Positions 22,816-28,676 of a DNA stretch of 28,676 nucleotides are shown here, piece after piece. Below the pieces are notes generated by a model, which worked only from the letters and a program-made list of their open reading frames with translations, ran no database searches and was not told the DNA's origin. The DNA is taken from contig JABJNS010000045.1 in the NCBI GenBank assembly GCA_018664745.1, positions 1 through 28,676 of the forward strand, written 5' to 3'. This DNA is from Flavobacteriales bacterium. Its GTDB lineage: Bacteria > Bacteroidota > Bacteroidia > Flavobacteriales > BACL11. Position 1 is the stretch's first letter. Each line of letters starts with the position of its first letter. A program made the position numbers and the translations under genes.

Positions 22816-24213
22816 TTATAAAGTTGAAGGACAAACCTCTACAGACAAAGGAAGTTTGGTTTTTTTAATTGCTCCAAATCCGCCCTCAATATTAGTGATA
22901 TTATGAATTCCATCTCTTTTTAAAAGTGAACAGGCGATAACTGAACGATAGCCACCAGCACAATGCACAAAATTTTCAGCAGTAGTATTTAGTTTGTCAT
23001 TTTCCAGATCACTTAGAGGATTCAATACAGCAGAAACAATATGCCTTGATTTATATTCTACTTCTTTTCTTACATCTACAATATTAATCGTATTATCTTC
23101 TTGATAAATATCATTAAAAATATTAGCTGAAATAGATGATATAGTTTGTAAATCATCTTCCTTCCAAGAATCAATACCTCCACTTAAATGCCCCAAAATA
23201 TTGTCAAAACCTACACGAGATAAACGGATAGCAACTTCTTCTAATCTGTTCTTATCACAAACCAATAGAATAGGAGTATCTACCTTCTTAATAATTGCAC
23301 CAACCCATGGAGCAAAACCTCCATCAATCCCAATAAAAATAGAATTTAGAATAAATCCATTTACAAAATCAGTTGCACTTCTTACATCTAGAATAATGAC
23401 ATTTTTTTCTTCTGATTTTACTTTAAATTCTTCAACTGTAAGAGAAATATTTGCTTTAGAAACATTATCATTTTCAGGATTGTACCCTTGCTTATTTAAA
23501 CGAACATTTTCAGGGAAATAAGCAGGTGGAGGAAAAATGCCTTCCGTAACTTCTTGCACGAATTCTTTCTTAGTCATATCAGCACGCAAAGCATAGTTAT
23601 TTACTTTTTCATACCCAATTGATCCAACCGTTTCCTTACTCATGTTTTTCCCACAAGCAGAACCAGCACCATGTCCAGGATATACAATTACCTCATCAGG
23701 AAGTGTCATGATTTTAGTTCTTAGACTATCAAATAAAATTCCTGCCAGGTCCTTTTCAGTAAGATCAGATTTCTGAGCTAAATCAGGCCTACCTACATCA
23801 CCTAAAAACAAAGTATCTCCTGAAAACAAAGCCTTATCTATCTCCCTTTCATCAATAAGTAAATAAGAAGAACTTTCCATAGTATGCCCTGGAGTATGCA
23901 ATAATTTTATAGTTATATCCCCTACCTTAAACTTTTGACTATCATTAGCAACTAAACACTCAAAATCAGTTTTTGCAGTTGGCCCAAACACTATATCCGC
24001 CCCAGTTTGCTGAGCCAATGTTAAATGTCCGCTCACAAAATCAGCATGAAAATGAGTTTCAAAAATATATTTTATTTTTGCACCCCTATCAGCAGCCATA
24101 GTAATATAAGCTCCTACCTCACGCAAAGGGTCAATAACAGCAGCTTCCCCATTACTTTCAATATAATAAGAACCTTGTGCTAAACAGCTTGTATAGATTT
24201 GTTCTATTTTCAT
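22816..24213 (-). CDS. CstB-like persulfide dioxygenase fused to two rhodanese domains
   Basis: The 465-residue protein begins with a metallo-beta-lactamase-fold domain of the ETHE1/persulfide-dioxygenase type. It contains THFHADFVSGH (H54, H56, D58), TPGH (H110), SGDTLFLGDVGRPD and YPGHGAGSACGK (H181, C187). A first rhodanese-like domain (about 255-350) has a shortened active loop VCDKNR and is probably degenerate. The second (about 365-455) has a normal loop HCAGGYR (C418, R423). This is the layout of staphylococcal CstB, which oxidises low-molecular-weight persulfides to sulfite and makes thiosulfate. It is separated by one base from the TauE gene, a possible sulfite/thiosulfate exporter. 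The reaction is inferred from family and architecture. Confidence 0.9.
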   Translation of the reverse strand: MKIEQIYTSCLAQGSYYIESNGEAAVIDPLREVGAYITMAADRGAKIKYIFETHFHADFVSGHLTLAQQTGADIVFGPTAKTDFECLVANDSQKFKVGDITIKLLHTPGHTMESSSYLLIDEREIDKALFSGDTLFLGDVGRPDLAQKSDLTEKDLAGILFDSLRTKIMTLPDEVIVYPGHGAGSACGKNMSKETVGSIGYEKVNNYALRADMTKKEFVQEVTEGIFPPPAYFPENVRLNKQGYNPENDNVSKANISLTVEEFKVKSEEKNVIILDVRSATDFVNGFILNSIFIGIDGGFAPWVGAIIKKVDTPILLVCDKNRLEEVAIRLSRVGFDNILGHLSGGIDSWKEDDLQTISSISANIFNDIYQEDNTINIVDVRKEVEYKSRHIVSAVLNPLSDLENDKLNTTAENFVHCAGGYRSVIACSLLKRDGIHNITNIEGGFGAIKKTKLPLSVEVCPSTL

Positions 24214-24214
24214 T

Positions 24215-25009
24215 TTAAAATATTAATTCTTTAATTATAACATAAATTGCCATGGATAGTACAAACCAACCAAAGGCTTTTTTTAATTTTTTTCCTTCTA
24301 TAAAATTACTCAGGTAAATCCCTAAAACAATTCCAGCTATTGACAGTGCTGTAAATAGCAATAAAAATTCCCAATCAATGTAGACATTTCCAACATCTCC
24401 TAAAAATCCAATCAATGATTTTATTGCGATAATCATCAATGAAGTTGCTACAGCCTTTTTCATTGATAAATTAGCAAATATAACCAATGTAGGAATAATT
24501 AAAAACCCTCCACCTGCACCAACTAAGCCTGTAATGACACCAATTACAAATCCCTCAAATATCATTAAAGTATAGTTAAGATTACCTGCTTCTTTCACCA
24601 AAACTTCTTTTCTTGTTATTATCATAGAAACAGAAGCCATCAACATAACAAAAGCAAAAAATAGCATTAGAAATAATTCCTTTGTTAATACAAAATTATT
24701 ATAAATAATAATATCTGGTATAGAAGGAACAATTAGTTTTCTGGTTAAATAAACAGCAATAAAAGCAGGAACTGCTAGCACAAAAGCAGTTCGATATTCT
24801 ATCATACCTTTTTGTACATTTTTTATCGTACCGAATAATGATGTAGTACCTACTACAAACAAGGAATAAGCAGTTGCTGTAACAGGATTCACACTTAAAA
24901 GATACACTAAAACAGGAACTGTTAAAATAGAGCCCCCACTCCCTGTTAAACCTAGTACAATACCTATAACTAATGCACCAAGCAAACCATAAAGAGTTAG
25001 AAATTCCAA
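24215..25009 (-). CDS. TauE/SafE family permease
   Basis: The 264-residue integral membrane protein has about eight hydrophobic segments in two repeats. Each repeat starts with a glycine-rich signature: GLTGSGGSILTVPVLVYL near the N-terminus and GLVGAGGGFLIIPTLVIF in the middle. TauE/SafE proteins transport sulfur oxyanions or sulfonates, generally outward for sulfite. Sitting one base before the CstB-like gene and four after a rhodanese gene, it probably exports sulfite or thiosulfate made by persulfide oxidation; uptake of a sulfur compound is the alternative. All members of this run are on the minus strand with almost no spacing. Confidence 0.9.
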   Translation of the reverse strand: MEFLTLYGLLGALVIGIVLGLTGSGGSILTVPVLVYLLSVNPVTATAYSLFVVGTTSLFGTIKNVQKGMIEYRTAFVLAVPAFIAVYLTRKLIVPSIPDIIIYNNFVLTKELFLMLFFAFVMLMASVSMIITRKEVLVKEAGNLNYTLMIFEGFVIGVITGLVGAGGGFLIIPTLVIFANLSMKKAVATSLMIIAIKSLIGFLGDVGNVYIDWEFLLLFTALSIAGIVLGIYLSNFIEGKKLKKAFGWFVLSMAIYVIIKELIF

Positions 25010-25013
25010 TTTA

Positions 25014-25289
25014 TTATGCTTTTTGTGCTTTCACCATTTCCCAACCACCACCATTGTGCACATCCTTACAGCCTTGAGCTTGCAAAAAAGCAGTTGCCTG
25101 TCCGCTTCTACCACCCGAAAGACAACATAAAACCAAAGGCTGCATTCCTTTTAACTCTTCTATTCTATCAACTATTTCATTCAAAGGAATATTAATTGAT
25201 CCATTTACATTTCCATCCGCAAATTCTGCTTCTGTTCTAACATCAACAATAGTAGTCTTGTTATTATTTATTAATTCTTGTATATTCAT
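25014..25289 (-). CDS. Single-domain rhodanese sulfurtransferase
   Basis: The 91-residue cytoplasmic rhodanese has the entry motif VDVRTEAEFADGNVNGSINIPL and the active loop C56-L-S-G-G-R61, with a second cysteine (C55) directly before the catalytic one. It transfers sulfane sulfur through a cysteine persulfide. It overlaps the preceding rhodanese-thioredoxin gene by four bases (ATGA) and precedes tauE by four. Length is normal for a PspE/GlpE-size domain. Donor and acceptor are unknown; thiosulfate or glutathione/other persulfides are the usual ones. Confidence 0.93.
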   Translation of the reverse strand: MNIQELINNNKTTIVDVRTEAEFADGNVNGSINIPLNEIVDRIEELKGMQPLVLCCLSGGRSGQATAFLQAQGCKDVHNGGGWEMVKAQKA

Positions 25290-26005
25290 TGTTTAATTTT
25301 ATTCATTAATTCTTTCTTATCGATCATTCCAACATGCCTAAGTTTTTCATTACCATCTCTAAATATAATAAAAACAGGAACACCACTTACTTTAAATTTC
25401 TTAACTAATTCCTTACTTGTATCAGCATCAACAAGAACAACTTTCACATCATTATTTTCATGTTTTATCTCTTCAATAACAGGTTTCATTTTTTTACATG
25501 GAACACACCATTCTGTGGTAAAACTAACTAAAACAACCTCATTATTTTTTATAATATCAGAAAATTCAATAACTGACATTGCTTTTTGCTTATCAATAGT
25601 TTTTCTCTTTATAGATACTACTTTAAAACCTTCAGCTTTCCATGCTCCAAAACCTCCAACAAGATTATATATTTCCTGAAAACCTAATTCTTGCATGGCA
25701 GCTACTGTTTTGGCACTTCTCCCACCACTTCTGCAATATACATAAACAGGAACATCTTTTCTTATCAAGTCCAATTTAGCAGTAAAATCAGATGCATAAA
25801 AATCAATATTTGTTGCATCCTTAATATGCCCTTCATTTACTTCATTAATAGTTCTAACATCCAAAACAATTCCTTCATTAGAATTAATTAGATTATTGAA
25901 TTCCACTACACTAACATTATGTACTACTTGCGCTTCAATTGACCCTGAAGAACAAGAGACAAAAACAAAGCTAATTAAACTGTATATTATTATTTTTTTC
26001 ATCAT
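25286..26005 (-). CDS. Rhodanese-thioredoxin fusion lipoprotein
   Basis: The 239-residue protein has a lipoprotein signal (MMKKIIIYSLISFVFVSC, cysteine at 18). A rhodanese domain follows (about 30-130, LDVRTINEVNEGHI, active loop C91-R-S-G-G-R96), then a thioredoxin domain (about 143-239, EWCVPC with C167 and C170, and the cis-proline region SGVPVF). It should be anchored in the periplasm or outer membrane, where the thioredoxin half could reduce the persulfide formed on the rhodanese half, releasing sulfide or regenerating the enzyme. Such a pairing in one lipoprotein is uncommon. It is followed with a four-base overlap by a cytoplasmic rhodanese gene. Confidence 0.9.
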   Translation of the reverse strand: MMKKIIIYSLISFVFVSCSSGSIEAQVVHNVSVVEFNNLINSNEGIVLDVRTINEVNEGHIKDATNIDFYASDFTAKLDLIRKDVPVYVYCRSGGRSAKTVAAMQELGFQEIYNLVGGFGAWKAEGFKVVSIKRKTIDKQKAMSVIEFSDIIKNNEVVLVSFTTEWCVPCKKMKPVIEEIKHENNDVKVVLVDADTSKELVKKFKVSGVPVFIIFRDGNEKLRHVGMIDKKELMNKIKQ

Positions 26006-26008
26006 TTT

Positions 26009-26197
26009 TTATTTTAAAAAATCTCTAATCAAATCAAAAAGCAGTCCTCCCATAAACATACCATATAGAGTGCTTTTGTACCAAACAGAAGTTATGGCAC
26101 ATGAACCTGTAGAACAACCAATATAGTTCCAGTATAGATACCCTGATATTCCTCCTAAAATCGTACCAATTATTATCATAATTATTTTTTTAGACAT
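26009..26197 (-). CDS. DUF6132-like small membrane protein
   Basis: The 62-residue protein has two hydrophobic segments (about 4-22 and 44-58) joined by a loop with GCSTGSCAITSVWY (C28, C33). The CxxGxCxITS pattern resembles the DUF6132 family, which accompanies thioredoxins and rhodaneses in Bacteroidota. The two cysteines near the membrane surface could carry sulfur or be a redox pair; no function is established. Its start overlaps the upstream rhodanese gene by eight bases and the next gene begins four bases later, so it is clearly an operon member. Confidence 0.75.
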   Translation of the reverse strand: MSKKIIMIIIGTILGGISGYLYWNYIGCSTGSCAITSVWYKSTLYGMFMGGLLFDLIRDFLK

Positions 26198-26504
26198 TAT
26201 TTAATTTTCTATCTAGACTACTCCAACCTCCTCCATTATAAACATCAATCCCTCTAGATTTTGTAATAGAAGTTGCCTGGCCACTTCTCATTCCTGATGC
26301 GCAACAGAAAATTACTGGCTTTTTTAAATTTTCAATCTTTTTAATTTTGGATTTAATCTTATCTAAAGGAATATTAATTGACCCTTTTATGTGTCCAGAA
26401 TTAAACTCTCCAGGAGTCCTTACATCAATTACTATACCACCATCCTTCATTAACTGATTATAATCAGTTGATTTAATTCCAAATATTTTATTTAATATTG
26501 ACAT
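26190..26504 (-). CDS. Single-domain rhodanese sulfurtransferase
   Basis: The 104-residue cytoplasmic protein has VIDVRTPGEFNSGHIKGSINIPL and the active loop C68-A-S-G-M-R73, again with an extra cysteine (C67) just before the catalytic residue. The C-terminal NGGGW block is shared with the rhodanese at 25014-25289, so the two are paralogues within one operon. It lies two bases after the thioredoxin stop and overlaps the DUF6132-like gene by eight bases. Its exact substrate cannot be read from the sequence. Confidence 0.93.
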   Translation of the reverse strand: MSILNKIFGIKSTDYNQLMKDGGIVIDVRTPGEFNSGHIKGSINIPLDKIKSKIKKIENLKKPVIFCCASGMRSGQATSITKSRGIDVYNGGGWSSLDRKLNNV

Positions 26505-26505
26505 T

Positions 26506-26859
26506 TTATTTAACTTTTAATACATCTTTGATTATACTTTTTAATGCTTTTTTATCTAACATACCAGCAGACATTTGATGAGATTCTCCCATAGGAACAA
26601 ATAAAAGAGAAGGAATACTTCTTATTCCAAATAAGGATGAAAGCTCTTGTTCAGATTCAGTATTAACTTTATAAACATCTATTTTCCCTTGATATTCATG
26701 AGCAATATCCTCTAAAATTGGAGCAAGCATTTTACAAGGCTGACACCAATCAGCATAAAAATCTATAATACAAGGTTTTTCTCCTTTAAAACTCCAATCT
26801 TCATTTTTAATATCATGAACCCTATCCTTAAAAGATTCTTTATTTAATATTTTTACCAT
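26506..26859 (-). CDS. Thioredoxin
   Basis: A 117-residue cytoplasmic thioredoxin with active site DWCQPC (C39, C42; the usual WCGPC has Gly for Gln). FYADWCQPCKMLAPILE precedes the cis-proline region IRSIPSLLF. The Q in the dithiol loop may tune the redox potential. There is no signal peptide. In this operon it probably reduces rhodanese persulfides or the persulfidated regulator. It is separated from the DUF983 gene by three bases. Confidence 0.94.
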   Translation of the reverse strand: MVKILNKESFKDRVHDIKNEDWSFKGEKPCIIDFYADWCQPCKMLAPILEDIAHEYQGKIDVYKVNTESEQELSSLFGIRSIPSLLFVPMGESHQMSAGMLDKKALKSIIKDVLKVK

Positions 26860-26862
26860 TCT

Positions 26863-27246
26863 TTAATTTTTTAAATTATTATTAGTTTTATAATGCATGA
26901 AAATGTTAGCCCAAATTATTTTTGATAAAGAATGAATTAAAGGAGATAAAAACAACCAAATAGCTGAAATACCTATAATTTTATGAAATAACTCAACCTC
27001 AATTGATAGAATTATTAATCCTACCCAAATTGTTACCATCAAAGCTGTTCCTAGCGCATAACTAATGTACATTGCACCAAAATAAAACCCCGGCTCAGGA
27101 TTGTAAGTTTCATTGCAAATTGAACAATTATCATAGTTATCGCCCATCTTTTTCAAATCATACGGATGACTTAAAAAGAAATCTCCTTCATGACAAAAGG
27201 GGCACTTCCTATTAATGATACTATATAACTTTGTTCCCTTCTTCAT
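26863..27246 (-). CDS. DUF983 membrane protein, first gene of the sulfur operon
   Basis: The 127-residue protein starts with a zinc-ribbon-like knuckle pair (C15PFC18 and C41SIC44), followed by PEPGFYFGAMYISYALG and two transmembrane helices (about 53-77 and 85-108). This is the DUF983 family layout, in which PxxGFYxGAMYxxY is diagnostic. The family's role is not known. It lies at the head of the nine-gene run, 48 bases downstream of a Crp/Fnr-type operator. It may simply be carried by the operon or may be a membrane component of sulfur handling. Confidence 0.85.
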   Translation of the reverse strand: MKKGTKLYSIINRKCPFCHEGDFFLSHPYDLKKMGDNYDNCSICNETYNPEPGFYFGAMYISYALGTALMVTIWVGLIILSIEVELFHKIIGISAIWLFLSPLIHSLSKIIWANIFMHYKTNNNLKN

Positions 27247-27266
27247 TTCTAAATAATTTCACAGTG

Positions 27267-27274
27267 CAAATAAA
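27267..27274 (-). promoter_or_regulatory. Weak promoter box of the sulfur operon
   Basis: The minus strand reads TTTATTTG followed by CACTG, one mismatch from TAnnTTTG. Transcription would begin near 27260, giving a leader of about 14 bases. No TTG lies at the usual distance; the operator described next occupies that position, as expected for an activator-dependent promoter. Confidence 0.5.
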
Positions 27275-27294
27275 AGAACAAAAAAATAAAATAA

Positions 27295-27310
27295 TGTAAC
27301 ATTTGTTACA
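27295..27310. promoter_or_regulatory. Crp/Fnr-type operator, TGTAAC-N4-GTTACA
   Basis: A perfect six-base inverted repeat, TGTAAC ATTT GTTACA, lies between the Crp-like gene and the DUF983 gene. Its centre (27302.5) is about 42 bases upstream of the predicted start of the operon, the class II activator position. The dyad type suits a Crp/Fnr-family dimer. Binding by the adjacent regulator is inferred. Confidence 0.7.
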
Positions 27311-27320
27311 CATAAAAAAA

Positions 27321-27956
27321 TTAGAAATTAATCACCTCAATTTGATTTCTATGCAATTTAATCTGGTTATCAATTTCTAATTTTTTTAGAATCCTACTTA
27401 TCACTACTCGAGATGTATTTAATTCCAATGAAATTGTATTATGGGTAATCTCTAAAAACTCAGATTTATTTGCAAGAACTTTGTCTTTTAGATACTTTAG
27501 TACTCGTGCATTCATATTCATAAAAGCCAAAGAATCCACAGCCTCTAACATTTCTGAGAAGCGATTATTATATGACCCAAACACAAATGATCTCCAGCTC
27601 TTAAAATGCAGCCAATCTTCCAGTTTATGAATAGGAATAAGTAATAACTCCGAATCTGTTTCAGCAATTGCTTTTATTTCACTTTTAGCACCTTTAATGC
27701 AACAATTTAGTGTCATTGCACATGTATCTCCTCCTTCAATAAAATATAATATATAATCATCACCATCATTATCTGTCCTAAACACTTTAATTGCTCCTGA
27801 TATAATTAATGGCATAAAAGTCATTTCCTGACCTATATCCATTAAAAACTCATCTTTCTTAACAATCTTATACCTAGCAACTGTTGCCATTTCATTCAAC
27901 AAATCTTTCTCAAATAAGAAAGAAAAATTTTCATTAACTAGTACGGAATTATCCAT
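27321..27956 (-). CDS. Crp/Fnr family transcriptional regulator with Cys-Cys pair
   Basis: The 211-residue regulator has an N-terminal cyclic-nucleotide-binding-like beta-roll (about 20-110: SGAIKVFRTDNDGDDYILYFIEGGDTCAM) and a dimerisation helix. The C-terminal winged helix (about 165-205) has recognition-helix sequence ISLELNTSRVVISRILKKLE. The roll lacks the cAMP phosphate-binding RxS pattern and has no Fnr iron-sulfur cysteine cluster. Instead it has C79 and an adjacent pair C85-C86 (TLNCCIKG), which could sense persulfide or redox state. It overlaps the histidine-kinase gene by eight bases and sits immediately before the operator and sulfur operon, which it probably activates. The ligand is unknown. 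Confidence 0.88.
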   Translation of the reverse strand: MDNSVLVNENFSFLFEKDLLNEMATVARYKIVKKDEFLMDIGQEMTFMPLIISGAIKVFRTDNDGDDYILYFIEGGDTCAMTLNCCIKGAKSEIKAIAETDSELLLIPIHKLEDWLHFKSWRSFVFGSYNNRFSEMLEAVDSLAFMNMNARVLKYLKDKVLANKSEFLEITHNTISLELNTSRVVISRILKKLEIDNQIKLHRNQIEVINF

Positions 27957-28676
27957 TGTTTCTGAAATTTATTTTAAATTGATGTTCATCAGCATAGGAA
28001 TAAGCGATATTGAAAGCATACAAATCACAAATTCTTTGCACAATAGAAAGGCCTATCCCAAGGCTTTTTTTATTTTCATTACTCCTTGTAAAGCGTTTAA
28101 AAATATCCTTTTCATCAAATGAAAGTGGACTACCACTATTGGCAATACTTAAGGTTTGATTATTTAAAGTAATCCTTAAAATCCCTCCATTTTCATTGTG
28201 GACAATTGCATTTTTAATCAAGTTAATGATTAAAGTTTCAGCCAAATAAGGATTCATGTAGACATGAGTAATATCAAGCAAATCCAATTTCAACTTTATA
28301 TTTTTATCCTGAATAGCATCTTTAAAAAGACTTAGCTTTTCTTTAATTAAATCATTCAAGGAAAAGGTAGAACCCTCCGTGTAAAAACGATTATCAATTT
28401 TGGTAAGGAAGATAAGTGCCTGATTTATTTTAGATAAGCGATTAGTAGTTTCTAAAAGCAAAGCCAACTGCTCCATCTGCTCTTTAGAAAGATTATCGGC
28501 TTGCATGAGCTCGTCCGCCTTGGAGCTGATAATTGCCAATGGCGTTTGTAATTCATGCGAAACATTCTCGGTATATTCTTTCTGAGAAATAAAATCCTGT
28601 CGGATTTGTGCAGACATTTTTTCAAATACCTGATTGAGTTTTTTCACTTCCTCAATTTCGGCAGTATCCAAACTTA
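27949..28676 (-). CDS. Sensor histidine kinase, C-terminal part (5' end outside window)
   Basis: The frame is open to the right edge, so the N-terminal sensor region is cut off. The TTG at 28671 is only a codon in the open frame, not a convincing start. Visible parts are a HAMP-like helix end (LNQVFEKMSAQIRQDF) and a DHp domain with the phospho-acceptor His in NVSHELQTPLAI. The catalytic ATPase domain follows, with an N box (NLIKNAIVHNENGG), a shortened G1 box (IANSGSP) and a G2 box (KSLGIGLSIVQRICDLY). It is a membrane-type kinase of the QseC/EnvZ style; the response regulator is probably encoded further upstream. Its end overlaps the Crp-like gene by eight bases, suggesting joint expression. 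Confidence 0.92.
   Translation of the reverse strand, partial: SLDTAEIEEVKKLNQVFEKMSAQIRQDFISQKEYTENVSHELQTPLAIISSKADELMQADNLSKEQMEQLALLLETTNRLSKINQALIFLTKIDNRFYTEGSTFSLNDLIKEKLSLFKDAIQDKNIKLKLDLLDITHVYMNPYLAETLIINLIKNAIVHNENGGILRITLNNQTLSIANSGSPLSFDEKDIFKRFTRSNENKKSLGIGLSIVQRICDLYAFNIAYSYADEHQFKINFRNNG

Noticed and set aside
23240..23265. Frameshift in the first rhodanese domain of the CstB-like protein because of its short active loop
   Set aside because: The frame stays open and conserved on both sides. A degenerate first rhodanese domain is expected for CstB-type proteins.
28669..28671. TTG at 28671 as the true start of the histidine kinase
   Set aside because: The frame is open to the edge, and the visible product begins in the middle of a HAMP-like helix, so the gene is cut by the window.

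Overview
The window is a gene-dense, AT-rich stretch with the character of a Flavobacteriales (Bacteroidota) chromosome. Three things support this. The conserved neighbourhoods fit: rpmB/rpmG/DUF4295/ftsY/rimO, dnaA with a small phosphatase and an RsmI-like methylase, and a DivIC-like gene before methylmalonyl-CoA mutase. Bacteroidota protein types are present (DUF4295, HYC_CC_PP-like, DUF6132, a GCTD..NY..GSC lipoprotein motif, a TonB receptor with a carboxypeptidase-like N-domain). The promoters match the Bacteroidota form TTG-N17-23-TAnnTTTG. No RNA genes, IS elements, phage genes or CRISPR arrays were seen, and no gene-free stretch exceeds about 185 bases.

Layout. 1-5266 (minus strand): the start of a cold-shock gene, then folD, ffh, rimO, ftsY, DUF4295 and rpmG, covering one-carbon metabolism, co-translational targeting (both SRP GTPases) and ribosome biogenesis. 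5325-9295 (minus): a secreted M1-type metallopeptidase and a small lipoprotein, which split rpmG from rpmB, then a stand-alone PncC/CinA-C protein and a tandem universal stress protein. 9341-12938: a nucleoside phosphorylase-like gene (plus), converging on an aquaporin/thioesterase pair (minus), then a 5'-nucleotidase split into two overlapping genes (plus). 13123-19073 (plus): dnaA, a low-molecular-weight phosphatase, an RsmI-like methylase, a DivIC/FtsB-like protein and a 1001-residue single-chain methylmalonyl-CoA mutase.

19112-28676 (all minus) is the accessory and most interesting part. Reading in the direction of transcription: a sensor histidine kinase (cut by the window edge) overlaps a Crp/Fnr-type regulator carrying a Cys-Cys pair. 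Next comes a perfect TGTAAC-N4-GTTACA dyad, and then a tightly packed run of nine genes: DUF983, thioredoxin, rhodanese, DUF6132, rhodanese-thioredoxin lipoprotein, rhodanese, TauE/SafE permease, CstB-like persulfide dioxygenase-rhodanese, and a methyltransferase. A TAnnTTTG box then precedes a cysteine-rich small protein, a TonB-dependent receptor and a secreted HMA-like protein. My reading is a sulfane-sulfur/persulfide handling system controlled by the Crp-like protein, coupled to uptake of a thiophilic metal, probably copper. No sulfide:quinone oxidoreductase is visible here.

Regulatory architecture is also notable. Two intrinsic terminators carry the -10-type box of the next gene in their loops, and one divergent gene pair has promoters that interlock so each one's upstream element lies in the other's coding sequence.
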